A stretch of DNA of 64,000 bases, from assembly GCA_021442155.1 (NCBI GenBank), contig JAKCPB010000340.1, forward strand, positions 33,878 through 97,877, written 5' to 3'. The notes below the pieces were generated by a model. It ran no database searches, had not been told where the DNA came from, and was given only the letters and a program-made list of their open reading frames with translations. The stretch is from Cymbidium sinense (taxonomy: Eukaryota > Streptophyta > Magnoliopsida > Asparagales > Orchidaceae). Below are positions 11,062 to 25,250 of this stretch, piece after piece. The position numbers and the translations under genes were made by a program. The stretch's first letter is position 1; the number at the start of each line of letters is the position of its first letter.

Positions 11062-14000
11062 ATGATCAATTTACTTATTTGGAATGTTAGGGGTATTGTG
11101 ACTCTCATTGTCCGCACCCATATTAGAAGTCTTTATCGTACTCATAACATAGCCTTACTTATTGTTATTGAGCCATTCATACACTCTTCTAAGATCAACC
11201 ATGCTGCTAGAATGCTTGGCTTTTAAAATTTCTTTTATAATATTAGTAATAAAATTTGATGTTTTTGGAATAATTTAGTCAACATCTCTATCCTTGATGA
11301 TCTACAACAATTGGTTAATGTCCACATCTCATTGGGTGAATTTTCTATTCTTGGTTCCTTCATTTATACTTCTTGTAATAGAGCATGTAGGAACATCCTT
11401 TGGGATAACTTAAGAACCTTTGCTTCCTCGGTCAACAAACCCTGGTTGGTTGGGGGTGATTTCAACACTATTCTCTCTTCCTCGAAAAAAAGGGGAGGTT
11501 GCTCTCCCAACATTCATTCCATGGAAAAATTTTCTAAAATGATTCTTCATTGCAATTTGATTGATATTGGCTTTACGGGCTCCGACTATATGTGGCATAA
11601 CTTTAGACTCCGGCAACGGCTTGATAGGACTCTTTTTAATTCTCTTTGGATCAATCAATGGCCCATTACTTCTGTTGAACATTTGAACAGAACTTTGTCT
11701 AATCATGCTCCGCTTTTGATTTCTATCCAAAATCTCTCCAGTAGATTATCCTCCCCCCTCTTCTTTTAAATTCCAAAATATGTGGATCCAACACATTGAT
11801 TACATAAATGTTGTATCCATTAACTGGATGGCCCCACTTCATCCAGATAATTCCATTAAGGGAATGATTCACCTCTGGCTTAAGCTTAAAAAGCTAAAAC
11901 AAAACCTAAATTGGTGGAACAAGAATAATTTGAAATATTTTTTAGCCAATCTCAGAAATATGAAATAATTAGTTTGTTCTCTTGAAGATGCTATTTTGAC
12001 TAACTCTACTAAACTTGAGGAGTTGAATGTAGCTAAAGATAACTTGGTTAAATATCAGAATATGGAAGAAACATACTAGCAACAAAAGGCCGCTAGCAAA
12101 CATATTGCTAATGGTGATAGAAATACCAGGTACTTCCATGCTTTTTTTCAAAAAAAAGAAAGTCTTAAACTCTATTAAAAAAAATTAAAAATGATAACGA
12201 CAGCTGGATCACTGATAATAATGATATTAAAGATTCTATCATACATCATTTTAAAAATTTATTAAACAACAAACCTTCCTTAGAAGCTCTTTCCAACTCA
12301 CACCTCATTCCCTCAACGATTACTAATGATGACAACCACTTGCTTAGTTTGCAACCTACGAAAGCTGAGATTGGTAATATTCTCAATAACATGAACACTG
12401 ATTCTGTTGTTGGCCGTGAAGGCTACACGACTCAAATTTTTCAGCATTGTTGGCCTATTATTAAGTCTGACCTTATTGATGCTGTCTTTGATTTTTTTGA
12501 TGTCAATCCTTTACCAAGATACTTTTCTAGCACTTCCATTGTTCTCATTCCCAAAATTAATAATCCTGAATCTTAGGGTGATTTCAGACCTATCAGCCTT
12601 TGCACCTTCTTTCATAAACTCATTGCTAAATTAATTGTCAATAGAATTAGTCCATTGTTGCCTAAAATTATTTCACCCAACCAAACTAGCTTCATTAAAG
12701 GTAGAGCTATATCTGACAACATTCTTCTTGCCCAAGAGCTGATTCATGACATTGATGCTTCTACCAGAGGTGGTAACATCCTTTTTAAATTGAACATCTC
12801 TAAAGCTTTTGACAACCTCTCTGGAATTTCCTCTTCCAAATTCTTTATTTGTTTAGTTTTCTGACTATTTTATCCGCCTCATTAAAATTGTATTACCAAT
12901 GTTTGGTTCTCTGTTATCATGAATGGTGAGTCCCTTGGTTTTTTCCCTTCGATGCATGGTTTGAGACAAGGAGATCCCTTATCACCCTCTCTTTTATTAT
13001 GTTGAATATCTTTCAAGGAGCCTTAATGATCTTTTCAACAATAATCCCATCATGTTTTTTAGTACTCAAGGTGGTCTTCCTATCTCTCATCTTAGTTTTG
13101 CTGATGACTTCATAATCTTTTGCAATGCCTCTATTCATCACATTAAAACTATTAAGAATCTTCTAAATAAATTTCATAACGAAAGTGGTCTTTTTCTTAA
13201 TGAAGGTAAAAGTTATTTCATTCCTTCCTCTAAAATCTCTAGTAATAAGATCAATCAAATTGTGAGAATTACTAACTTTCAGCAACAACAACTTCCTATT
13301 AAATATCTTGGTGCTTCACTTTTTAAAGGTCAGAAAAGATCACATCACTTTGATGAGCTAATCCAAAAAATCTCTAATAAAATTTCTATTTGGGAATTTC
13401 ATTTACTCTCTTTTGAGGCTCACTTTGATTAAGAGCACCCTTAACTCCATGCCTCTATATCTCATTCAAACCATTGTGCCCAATTAATTCTACCATTAAT
13501 AGAATTGAGCCTCCTTAACAAATTCTTGGGTTCTAACAATTCTTCTAAAAGAATGCATTGGACCTCTTGGTATAAAAGTGGCACTCTGCTAAAGGTGGTC
13601 TTGGATGTAAGCCAATCAAGGAAGCTATCACTGCTTTTTCCTATAAACTTTGGTGGAATTTTAGGAACAATAATAGTCTTTGGGCTAATTTCATGACTCC
13701 AAATACTGCCAGGGTAAGCACCCTCTCATTTACCCCTATTGAGCGGGAGACTCTCCTATTTGGAAAAGACTTTGTTCCATCAAATGGGAAGCCGAATCAT
13801 TAATATCTTGGGGGATTAACTCTGGTACCTCTTTCTTTTGGCAAGATAACTGACCGAGGTGGGTCCATTGATGACTTACTTTCTACCCATTCCACCGCTA
13901 TTTAAGTGAACTCTTTCTCGTAATATGTGGAACAATAAGCTTAGATTATATTCCATTCTCTCTTTAAATAAGCTACTACTATTCCTATCATTCCTAGTAA

Positions 14001-15107
14001 TCATGATCGATCCTTTTAAGCTTTTTCAAAATGGTGACTTCAACCTTAAAAAATGTTTGATTCATATTAAAGAAGCTCATGACTTTTCCAATGTGTTTTC
14101 AAATTTGAATAACACTATTCCTATTTCTTATTTTGTTCTAACTTGGCGTATCCTGAAAAACTTCATCCCTATTAACTCCTTGATGTGGGGTAAAGGTTTC
14201 TACTTACCTTCAAAATGCTACTATTGCTTTCACATTGAGAATGTGAATCATATTTTTGTTAACGGAGCCATTGCTTCCAAACATTGGATTTGGTATGATG
14301 ATCTCTTTAACATTGACAAATTCAATGGCTCCTTAATTTTATACCAACTTCTTGAAGTTTATTTTGAAAACACTATTAAAGGCCACATTAAAGTCATAAC
14401 TGCTATCACTCTTATTTGGTTCATATGGATGGACAGAAATGATGCAAAACATCGTGGGACTCCTATGAACCACATGAGGATAATTACTAGAATTAAAAAT
14501 AAAATTAGTGACTTGTTTAATGCCAATTTAATTAACTACAATCAATTTAAAGGTTGTAAATTTGTGACCAATAAACTGGGTTTTAACTTGGAATCCACCC
14601 AACCAAAGATGACAAGATTGTTTATTGGGTAAAACCTCATGCTAATACTATTAAAATTAACACGATGGCTCGTTTCTCAAAATGCTTCCTGGTGGCATTT
14701 TAGAAACCTTAATGGTAAAGGCTTATGTGCTTTTGCTTACCCCTTAATACTTGCTCTTCCTTTGTCGAGCTAATGGCGCTTTACAAAGCTATTGAGATTT
14801 GCCTTCAAAAGGTTGGCTCAATATTTGGATTGAGGTGGATGCCTTGTTGCTCATTGATCTTTTGACTTCCACCAAATTTGGCAATACAGAATTGTACTAC
14901 CTTCTTAAGCAGACTAGAGCTCTCCTCTCTCAACTCTATTTTAAAATCACTCATGTATGACATGAAGGTAATGCATGTGCTGATTACCTTGCTAATCTGG
15001 GAGCTAGATTGGATGGCATAAAATTCTTTGATCAACTTACACTTCCTAAACATTTGTGTGGTTTAGTTAATTTGCACAATACTGGACTCCCTTACCTCAA
15101 AATTTAA
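11062..15107 (+). pseudogene. LINE copy 1 ORF2 (endonuclease, RT, zf-RVT, RNase H), broken
   Basis: The polyprotein that would nick target DNA and reverse-transcribe the LINE RNA. Start at ATG 11,062, where LLIWNVRG matches the usual endonuclease start. Endonuclease motifs: NVRG, GGDFN (about 11,453), SNHAPLL (about 11,698). RT: FRPISL, ISPNQTSFIKGRA, LNISKAFDN (family norm LDxSKAYD) and the catalytic FADD at 13,097-13,108, followed by a KYLG thumb segment. zf-RVT: WRILKNFIP...GKGFYLPSKCYYC in 13,925-14,632. RNase H: the DGS region is shifted by one missing base near 14,664; ELMALYKAIE at 14,767; WIEVDALLLIDLL; HEGNACADYLANLGA. Last stop TAA at 15,105-15,107. Nonsense codons near 11,224 and 12,574 and several frameshifts make it non-functional although the RT active site is intact. 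Confidence 0.9.
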
Positions 15108-15599
15108 TCCATCCTATTGGTTTGGACTATTACATTACATGTTTGACTGCATGATCAACTTCTGTTTAGTTTTGATGTTTCTTTGGATTTTTCTGATGCT
15201 AATTCCTGTTAGCCCTTTTAGGTTAGTTGTTGATCTCTATGGAATCTGCTGTTGGATTACTTACCCTAACCTTATTTGGGGTTTTACTGCTGCTGCTATT
15301 TTCACTAAAACCATTGCTTTTGGTAAGGTTTCTCCCTTGGAGGGAGATGGATTATTTTATGCTTTTCTTTCTTTCTTTACAAACTTCTTGCTCTAATTAT
15401 TCTATTTATGGGTCCTATTGTAATTTTTCATTATATCATTAAGGCTGTGTTTTTTCTCTTTTCCTGAATCTAGAAATTTGTTCATGGTATCATGACTTTG
15501 TTGTCTCATTATGTAATTGCTATAATTTTGTACAACTTCATGGCAGGCTCAAATTTATCTATCTTTTCTCTCTTTAATAGGATTGTGCCCACTCCTATG

Positions 15600-16980
15600 C
15601 TATCTAACCTCACCTCCATTACCTGTATGGAGAGCAACTGCAATAACCTTGCTATTATTATCCTTCAGGGATGGGATTTTATTCTTGATTTCATTTCACC
15701 TATTTTTTACTAGTGATGTTGGCTTAGTTTCGCTTTTGTCTTGAAGGATTTCAATGATGGTTTTTTCTTGAACCCTTTCGAGTCTATGTTGTCTCCTCCT
15801 TACTTATTTATCTTATGGTGGGTGCAACAATTATTTTGCTATTTTAATTGTTGGTTGTTGGATTATCGGTTCTTTAGTCCATGATCGACTGGGGTTATTT
15901 CTCATTTTTGCTATTTGACCGGGGCCGCTTATCATCTAATATTTGTGGACTACTTAATCTGCTACTATTTATTCCATCCTGGGTTTGTTAGACTTATGCA
16001 GATCCTTATGTTATCTTATGCACTGTCTATTCTGAATGGGGTTCTATGGTCAGCTAGCTATTATTTGCTATCTTGGATATTTGTTGTCTTAGTTACTTGC
16101 TGTCTTGGTTTTTTTGATTGTTCTTGCTAATCTCATCTCCCCAACTTGTATGGAGAGACACTGTTATACCCTTGTTATTATTATTATTTTCTCCTTCCAG
16201 GATTGGACTTTCTTTTTGTCTTCTTTCCAGTCTATGTTTACTAATCTTGTTGGCTTAACTGCTGGTCTGCTTTTCTTTATCTTGAAGGATTCCAATGTTG
16301 TCTCTCCTTTGAACCCTTTCTGTGCCTATGTTGTATCACTATTTTATTTTAATTTATCTTATGGTGGGTGTAATAATGGCTTTATTATTTTATTTATTGA
16401 CTGTGATTATGCTGCTACCTACTTGGTTACTAACTAATGCACTGTCTATTCTGAATGGGTGGCTTTATGGCCAGCTAGCTGTTATTTGCTATCTTGGTTG
16501 TTTGTTGTCTTGGTTATCTGCTATCTTGGTTTTTCAAGATTCCAATGTTGGCTCTCCTTTGAACCCCCTAAGTGTCTATGTTGTTTCTCTATTTTATATT
16601 GGATTATCTTATGGTGGGTGCAATAATTGTTTTGCTATTTTATCTATTGACTATGGGACTTTAGGGTCTATGTCCAGCTAGCTACTTATGGGGTTGGCTT
16701 ACTGATTGTCTTTGATGTTTGTGTCTGGGCTACTATTTATCACCTGATATCTGTGGACTACTTAATCTACTGCTATTTTTTCCATCTTAGTTTAGTTAGA
16801 CTTGTGCAGATCCTTGTGATTATGCTTCTATCTACTTGGTTATTATCTTATGCACTATCTATTCTGAATGGGTGGTTCTATGGACATGCCGTCTTTGTTG
16901 TCTTGTCTTGGTTGTGTCGATCTGGATTATCAAGTTTTATACCCAAAGATGTATTATCAGCTATCTTTTGATGCCTTTAT
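15600..16980 (+). repeat. Shuffled ~540-bp tandem repeats in the LINE copy 1 3' UTR
   Basis: Several blocks recur in the same order with small deletions: TGTATGGAGAG at about 15,623 and 16,147; TTGAACCC with a following TATGTTGT at about 15,767, 16,308 and 16,558; ATCTTATGGTGGGTG at about 15,810, 16,355 and 16,606; GCACT.TCTATTCTGAATGG at about 16,020, 16,439 and 16,852. Open stretches here (such as 16,105-16,437) are hydrophobic translations of T-rich repeats with no family signature, and I do not call them genes. Confidence 0.7.
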
Positions 16981-17820
16981 TTGGTACTGTTTACGGTGGG
17001 ATGCAGCCTATTTTTTGTGGTTATTAGTACAACTAATCTATTGCTGCATTCTAACCTTGGTTCTGTTAGAATTCTGCATCACTTGTTGTATTTGGGTTTG
17101 GGTTCTGCTGCCTTGCTTAACATTTGCTTTTTGTTAACATCTGCAATGTTATTAATAAGGGGTTGTTAACATCTACATTGCTTATTATGATTGGGTTTCT
17201 TTCGACTATACTCGTGGCTATACTCCCAAAAGTTTCATATATGTCTCATATGTTTGGCATTGATTGATTGAAGGATTTCAAGTTGATTTTTCTATTGTTC
17301 TCTTGTGGTGGGTTTTTATGCTGTCCTAATTATACTCTTGGCTATGGTTTTAAAAGGGATTTTGGCAAAGATGGCTCATTGTCATATGTATAGGGATTCT
17401 CATGCTATGGTGACTATATTGATGATAATTTTCTTGCATGGGTCCCCTTGTCTTTCTACTCTTTGCTATCTCCTTTCTATATTATATATAGCTTTGTTTA
17501 GGTTTGCAGGTACTAAGGCCCATAATACTTTCAACAAATGGCAGCTTTCTTCTCACAAATGCATTTCTCTTTTTCTCTTGCAGGTGCATTTCTCTTGTTC
17601 CCTTGTAGGTTTGCTCCCTAGTGTCATGCATTCTCTCATCCTGAAGGGCTTTGGCCAAGATCTATTCAATGGCTTATCTATGTTAATCAATTTGTATCTT
17701 TTGCTTTCCTTTACTCTTTTATTTTTTTTTTTATACTTATAGGGATTACTCACTAGGTTGATTGTAGCTATTTGAGCATAGAATTTATCCTATTAAGGAC
17801 CTTGTAACCCTCTTTTTGGT

Positions 17821-17852
17821 AATAAAATTCATATGGGGTTTCCCAAAAAAAA
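17821..17852 (+). terminator. LINE copy 1 polyadenylation signal and A-tail
   Basis: AATAAA at 17,821-17,826 lies about 20 bp before a run of eight A (17,845-17,852) that passes directly into CCCTAAA. This fixes the 3' end and the + orientation of the LINE. Confidence 0.75.
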
Positions 17853-20104
17853 CCCTAAACCCTAAACCCTAAACCATAAAAACCTAAAAGCCCAAACCCA
17901 AAATAAAAATAAAACCTAAAACTAAAATAAAAAATAACTTAAACCTAAATAAAATAAAAAATGATATAAAATAACACCCTAAACTAAAATCTAAACCTAA
18001 ACCTAAATCTAAACCTAAAAATAAAATAAAATAAAAAATAAAAACTAAGCTAAAATAAAATAAATAAAACTTAAACTAAACTAAAAATAAAATAAAGTTA
18101 TAACTAAAGAACCTAAATAAAATAAAAACTATATGTAAAATAAAAATAAAATAAACATAAAATAAAATAAAATAAAATAAAATAAAAACCTAAACCTAAA
18201 AAATAAACCTAAAAATAAATAAGAAATAAAACTTAAACCCTAAACTAAAAAAAAGCCTAAGCCTCAAATAAACAAAATAAAATAAACCTAAACCTAAATT
18301 AAAATAAATAAAACCAAAACCTAAACCTAAAATAATCTAAACATAAGCCTTAAAATAAATAACATAAAATAAACTAAAAAATAAAACCTAAAAAGAAACC
18401 TAAAAGAAAATCCTAAAACCTAAAACTAAACAAAAAAAATTAAAAAATTATACATAAACCTAAAAAATAAGATAAAAATAAAATAAACTAAAAAATAAAC
18501 ATAAAACAAAACATAAACCTCAAAAATAAACTAAAATAAAAAACCTGAACTAAATTCAATAAATCTAAAAGAAATAAACTAAAGTAATTAAAAATAAAAA
18601 ATAAACCTAAATAAAAATAAAAAATAAAATAAACTGAAAAAAAAAATAAATAAACCTAAACTTATGGTTTACTTAATTTTAAAAAAAAATAATCATTAAC
18701 CCTAAACCCTAAACCCTAAATCCGAAACCCTAAACCCTAATTCCCAAACCCTATAACTAGCTCTAAACCCTAAACCCTAACCTTAACCCTAACCCTTAAC
18801 CTAAACTAATCCTAAACCGTAACCTAACACTAAACCCTAAACCCTAAACCCTAAATAGTAAACCATAAAAACCCTAAACCATAAATCCTAAACCCTAACC
18901 CTAAACCTTAAACCCTAAAATTTGAAACCCTAAACTCTAATCCCTAAACCCTAAACCCTAAAATCCTAAAAACCTAAACCTAAAGAAAATAAACCTAAAA
19001 TAAAATAAATAAATAAACTAACCTAAATAAAATTATAAAAATAAAATAAAATAAAACCTAAACTAAAACCTAAACCTAAACCTAAAAATAAAACAAAATA
19101 AAAAATAAATATAAACTATAATAAAATAAATAAAAACATAAACTAAATAATGAAATATAAATAAACTTAAGATTTAAAAACCTAAATAAAATAAAAACTA
19201 AATGTAAAATAAAAAAAATAAACCTAAAATAAAATAAAATAAAACTAAATAAAACCTAAACCTAAAAATGAACCTAAAAAATAAACTAAAATAAATAAAA
19301 ATTAAACCTAAAATAAAAAAAAATAAATAAATAAAATACCTAAACCTAAAATCAAATAAAATAAACTAAAATAATTTAAAATCTAAACCTAAACCTAAGC
19401 TAACTAAGATAAAATAAACTAAAACCTAAACCTAAAATAAAAAACCTAAAAATAAACCTAAAAAAGCTAAAACCTAAAGATAAAAAAAATAAAATAAATT
19501 AAAACCTAAAATAAAAAAATAATAAACCTAAAAAAAAAAATAAAACATAAAAATAAACATAAAATAAAAAAAACCTAAAATAAATAAAATTAATATAAAA
19601 AAACCTAAACCTAAAATAAAAATAAACCTAAACTTAAAAAAATAAAATATAAATAAACTAAACTAAATTAAATAAAAAATAAACCAAAATAAAAAAAATA
19701 AATTAAACTAAAATAAATAAGTAATAAACTAAACAACCTAAACTTAAATTAATTAAAAAAAAAACCCTAAACCCTAATCCCTACATAAAATAACCTAAAC
19801 TTAACTAAAATAAGCCCTAAACCCTAAACTCTAAACCTAAACCATAAACCCTAAACCCTAAACCCTAAACCCTAAACCCTAAGCCTAAAACCCTAACTAA
19901 ACCCAAAAAAAATAAACCCTAAAATGCTAAACCCTAAATAATAAAAAACGCTAAACCCTAAAAAAAAAACCTAAAAACCCTAAACCCTAAACCCAAACCT
20001 AAACCCTAAAGCCCAAATAAAACCTAAACCTAAAGTAACTAAATAAATTAAAAAATAAACCTTAACCCTAAAAGCTAATAAACTTAAACCTAAACCTAAA
20101 CCCT
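17853..20104. repeat. Telomere-like satellite between LINE copy 1 and GRP copy B
   Basis: CCCTAAA at 17,853-17,880; ATAAA-type to 18,655; punctuation motif 18,661; CCCTAAA 18,690-18,970; ATAAA-type to about 19,735; weak punctuation motif; CCCTAAA about 19,750-20,020 with four perfect heptamers plus a partial one at 19,849-19,882; GRP leader from about 20,025 (AAAGTAACTAAATAAATT). This is the right end of the unit interrupted by LINE copy 1. No gene seen. Confidence 0.85.
18661..18690 (+). repeat. Array punctuation motif
   Basis: CTTATGGTTTACTTAATTTT then A-run, followed by a CCCTAAA block. The CTTATGG start is shared with the copy at 31,539. Confidence 0.75.
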
Positions 20105-20412
20105 AAGAATGGGTAAAACCTAAATAACATCATAAAAGCCTAAATATAAATAAAAAGTGGGGATCTACTTGGTGGTGGTACATGGAGGTAAAGAGTGAGG
20201 GATGCTATAATAGGGAGAGAAGCTATGATATCCAAATAAATAAACCAGAGAAAAAATAACCAATCCGATATGGAACTGTCTTTATCGTAGATAGTTCAAG
20301 TTTTCTAAAGCTTTTGATCCCATTTTTTATCTATGTTTGTGTCTAGAACTTGGTGTGTTACTTGATTGATGAAATCAAAAAGAAGAAATGAATCCAAACT
20401 TTATTAAAAAAA
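20105..20412 (+). pseudogene. GRP 3'-end fragment, copy B (shortened coding part)
   Basis: Starts AAGAATGGG after the leader at 20,025-20,104, as in copies C-F, but the glycine-rich coding part is largely lost or overwritten by satellite-like sequence (20,115-20,165). The 3' UTR is well kept: GGAACTGTCTTTAT, TAGATAGTTC, TTTTCTAAAGCTTTTGATC, GAACTTGGTGTGTTACTTG, ATTGATGAAATC, AAAAGAAGAAATG, ending in a run of A at about 20,405-20,412. The TAA block follows about 200 bp downstream, as for copies C and D. Confidence 0.75.
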
Positions 20413-20619
20413 CTAAAACCCTAAAGCCAAAACATGAACCCTAAACCCTAAACCCTAAAATAATAAAAAATAAAATCATAAAACTAACCTAAATGCTAAA
20501 CCTAAAGCTAACCCTAATCCTTAAACCCTAAACCTACAACCCTAAACCCTAAACCCTAAACCATAAACCCTAAAACCCTAAACCCTAAACCCTAAATCCT
20601 AAACCCTACACCCTAATAA

Positions 20620-21490
20620 GAAACAAATAAAACACTAAACTAAACTAACTAAAACTAAAACTAATAAATAAAAAAAAACTAATAAAATAATAAAGAAAAA
20701 CTAATAATAAACTAAGAAAAGTAAAACCAACTAAACTAAACTAACTAAATAATAACTAAAAAAACTAATAAACTAATAATAACAAAAAGTAACTAAACTA
20801 TTAAACAAACTAATAACTAAATTAAACATAAACAAAAAAACCTCACTAATAAACTAAATTAAATATAATAAAAAACTAAACTAAACCTAAACTCATAACC
20901 AAAACTAAACTAATAAACCTAAATTAAACCTAAAAAATAAACTAATATTAATAACTAAAATAAAACCTAAACCCCAAAACATAACCCTAACCTAATAAAT
21001 AACTAACTAATAATAAAACTAAACCCAATAAAACTAATAATAACTAAACTACCAAACTAAAACTAATAAACTAATTATTAATAAAATAACTAAAATAATA
21101 ATAACTAATAACCAAAACTAAACTAAAACTAAGAAACTAACTAAACCTAATAAACTAAATAAATAATAATTAAAAACTAATAAAACTAAATAAAAATAAC
21201 TAACACAAATTATTAAACTAATAATAAATTAAACTAAAATAAATAAATAACTAAACTAATAGTTATAAAAAAAATAATAATAATAATAATAATAACAAAC
21301 CAAACAAATAATAACTAAACAATAAATAAAACCTAAATAAATATAGTAAACATAATAATAAACATACTAAGAAAACTAAAACAAAAAACCAATAAACTAA
21401 CTAAACTAATAAACTAAAAAAAATAATAATAAATAAATAAACTAAACTAAAAAACTAATAAAACTAAAAAACTAAATAATAATATAACCT
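20620..21490. repeat. TAA-rich satellite block of unit B
   Basis: Opens with CCCTAATAAGAAACAAATAA and AAACACTAAACTAAACTAAC, nearly identical to the openings at 27,515 and 33,893. Mostly AATAATAACTAA-type units. Confidence 0.8.
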
Positions 21491-24400
21491 AATAACATAA
21501 AAACTAAAACCTAAACTAAATAAATAAACCTATAAACTAAACCTAAAGCTAATAAAACCTAAAAATAAATAAATAAAATAAAAATAAATAAATAAACTAA
21601 ACCTAAACTAAACTAAATAATAAAATAAACTAAATAAACTAAACTAAAAAATAAGCCTAAACATAAACCTAAACTAAATAAACTAACTAAACTAAACTAA
21701 ACTAAATAAACTAAACCTAAACCAAATAAACTAAACTAAATTAAATAAATCTAAACCTAACCTAAACCTAAACATAAACCTAAACTAATAAACTAAATAA
21801 ATAAACTAAAGTAAATAAAAATAAACCTAAACCTAAACTAAACATAAATAAATAAACCTAAAATAAAAAAAAATTAAATAAACTAAACTAAATAATAAAA
21901 CCTAAACTAAACCTAAACTTAAACCTAAACCTAAAAACTAAAAATAAACCTAAACCTAAACCTAAACCTTAAATAAATAATAAATAAACATAAATTAAAA
22001 TAAATAAATCAAAATAAAAATCAAAATAAACTAAATAAACCTCAACTAAACGAAAAACCAAAACTAAAATAAACTAAATAAAACCTAAACCTTATTAAAC
22101 CTAAACCTAAACAAATAAAATAAACTAAACTAAATAAATAAAAAATTAAATTAAAATAAACCTAAACAAATACCTAAACTAAAACTAAATAAACTGAAAC
22201 CCTAAACCTAAACCTAAAAATAAACTAAACCAAACCTAAATAAAACTAAATAAAACCTAAACCTAAAATAAAATAAACCATTAACTAAATAAATAAACCT
22301 AATAAACCTAAGTAAATATAATAAAATAAACTAAACTAAATAGATATAAATAAAATAAAATAAAATAAAATAAAAACCTAAACCTAAAATAAAAACCTAA
22401 CTAGAAATAAAAAAATGAACAAAAATAAATAAAACAATAAACTAAAATAAAATATTTTAACTAAAAATAAATAAGAAATAAAGTAAATAAAGAAATAAAC
22501 TTAAATAAATAAAATAAATAAATAAATAAAGATAAACCTAAACCCTAAACCCAAAATAAACTAAAACTAAATAAAACCTCAACCTAAACCAAAATAAATA
22601 AACTAAATAAAGAAATAAAAATAAACCTAGATTAAACCTATACTAAATAAACTTAAACTTAAACCTAAACCCAAAATAAAATAAAACTAAATAAACTAAA
22701 ATAAATAAAACATAATCCTGAACCTAAATAAATAATGAAAGTAAATAAATAAACAAACTAAATAAATAAACCTAAACGTAAACCAAAATAAATAAATAAA
22801 CTAAATAAATAAACCTAAACTAAATAAATAAACCTAAACTAAACTAAATAAACAAAACAATAAATAAATAAAAAACCTAAATCTAACCTAAACAAAATAA
22901 AACTAAAACTAAATAAACCTAAAAATAAAAATACATTAAACTAAACAAAAATAAATAAACCTAAACCTAAACTAAAAATAAACCAAAAGGTAAACATAAA
23001 TAAACCTAAATAAATAAACTAAACAAATAAAATACAAATAAAAACTAAAATAAAAATAAATGAACCTAAACCTAAAAATGAAAACCTAAACAACATAAAC
23101 CTAAATGAACCTAAACCTAAACCTATACTAAAATAAACTAAAAACCTAAACCTAAATAAACTAAACTACAAATAAAAATAAACCTAAACCTAAATGATAA
23201 TAAAATAAACCTAAACTAAACCTAAACCTAAAATAAAAACTAAATAAAAGCTAAACCTAAACCTAAATAAAAATAAAACATAAACAAAATAAACTAAACT
23301 AAATAAACCTAAATAAACATAAAATAAAAAATAAATAAACTAAATAAAACTTAAACTAAAATAAAACTAAAACCTAAACCTAAATAAAACCTAAACCCCA
23401 AACCTAAACTAAACTAAATAAACCTAAATCGAACTTAAATAAACTAAAAACCAAATAAAATAAACTAAACCATACTAAAAAACTAAAAATAAATAAACTA
23501 AATAGAAAATAAATAAAACCTAAACCTAAAATAAACATAAACCTAAATAAACATGAACTAAACTAAAATAAAACCTAAACTAAACTAAAAAAATAAATAA
23601 ATTGAAATAAAAAATAAAACATAAACCTAAACTAAAACCTAAACTAAAAAACCTAAATAAATAAATAACAAAATAAACCTAAATAAACTACCTAAACTAA
23701 ACTAAAAAATAAAACCTAAAAATAAATAAAACCTAAAGTAAAATAAAACTAAAAAAGTAAACTAAAAGTAAATAAACCTAAACCTATACTAAAACCAAAA
23801 CTTTAACTACATAAAAAATAATAAAAACAACCTAAACTAAACCTAAACCTAAAAAACTTATACCCTAAATAAAACCATAAAACCTAAATCTAAAACTATC
23901 CTAAACCCTAAACCCTAAATCTTAAACCATAAAACCCTAAACCTACTTAAACCCTAAACTAAACCTAATATCCTAAGACTTAAACCCTAAACCTTAAACC
24001 TAAACCTAAATCAAAACCCTAAATTAACTAAACCTAAACCCTAAACTCTAAACCCTAAACTAAATTTAAACTCCTAAACCTAACTTAAACCCTAAACCTA
24101 AACTCTAAATTAAAACCATGAATATTAAATTTTAAATTCAACCCTAAAATTTAAAAGTTTAAACCTTAAACTCCTAACACTTTAAACCTAAAAGCACTAA
24201 ATCTAAACTCAAACCTTAAACCTAAAACCCTAAACCCTAAATCCTAAACCTAAATCCTAAACTCCTAAACCCTAAATGTAAATCCATAAAATTAAAACCC
24301 TAAACCCCTAAGTTTAAACTCCTAAACCATAAAACTAATCCTAAACTCCTAAACTTAAACTCTATAATGCTAAACCCTAAATCCTAAACCCTAAAACCCT

Positions 24401-25223
24401 AAACCCAAAACCTAAAACCCTAAACCCTAACACCTAAACCCTAAACCCCAGACATACAATGCCAAAACCCAAAACCCAAAACCTTAAAACCCAAAACCTA
24501 AAACCCAAAACCCAAAACCCTAACCCCTAAACCCCAAAACCTAAGCCTAAACCCTAAACCCTAAACCATTAACCCTACACCCTAAACCCTAAACCCTAAA
24601 AACCTAAAGGCCTAAACCTAAACTAAATAAAATCTAAAAATAAAATAATTAAAAAACCTAAACCTAAATAAAATAAAATAAAATAAAATAAAATAAACTA
24701 AACTAAAATAAAATAAATAAAAATGTAAACTAAACTAAAAACTAAAATAAAGTAAAAGCTAAAAAAACCTAAATAAAATTAAAACTAAATGTAAAATAAA
24801 AAAAAACTTAAAATAAAATAAAATAAAAACTAAATAAAAACCTAAGCTTAAAAATAAAACCTAAAAATAAATAAAAAATAAAACTTAAAGCCTAAACTAA
24901 AATAAACCTAACCTCAAATAAACAAAATAAAATAAACCTAAACCTAAACCAAAATAAATAAGACCTAAACCTAAACCTAAACCATAAACTAAATAAAATA
25001 AAAATTAAATTAAATTAAACCTAAAACTAAACTAAAAAATAAAACCTAAAAAAATAAACCTAAAATAAAACCTAAAACCTAAAACTAAACCAAAATTTAA
25101 AATAATATAAACATAAAAAAAATAAATAAAATAAAACTAAACTAAAAAAAAAATAAATCAAAACCTAAACATAAAAAATACATTAAACTAAACTAAATAA
25201 AAAATAAACTAAATAAACATAGA

Positions 25224-25250
25224 CTTAATGGTTTACTTAATTTAAAAAAT
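25224..25250 (+). repeat. Array punctuation motif
   Basis: TTAATGGTTTACTTAATTTA then A-run, followed by a CCCTAAA block. Confidence 0.75.

Larger units (their letters stand above)
9391..17852 (+). mobile_element. LINE copy 1: full-length decayed L1-type LINE with RNase H
   Basis: An 8.46-kb non-LTR retrotransposon inserted in the CCCTAAA array. Parts in order: 5' UTR (9,391-9,524); ORF1 with DUF4283-like region and CCHC zinc knuckle; ORF2 with endonuclease, reverse transcriptase, zf-RVT and RNase H; a 2.7-kb 3' UTR with internal repeats; AATAAA; a short A-tail merging into CCCTAAA. Such elements copy themselves by nicking DNA and priming reverse transcription on the cut end. Both ORFs carry several frameshifts and stops, so this copy is dead. 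The array continues on both sides (long CCCTAAA block to 9,390 and again from 17,853). I could not define a target duplication because the flanks are repetitive. Confidence 0.92.

Noticed and set aside
15139..17742. A set of small membrane proteins in LINE copy 1 downstream region
   Set aside because: Overlapping frames in T-rich 3' UTR repeats; the strings of Leu/Phe/Tyr/Cys follow from base composition and no family is recognisable.
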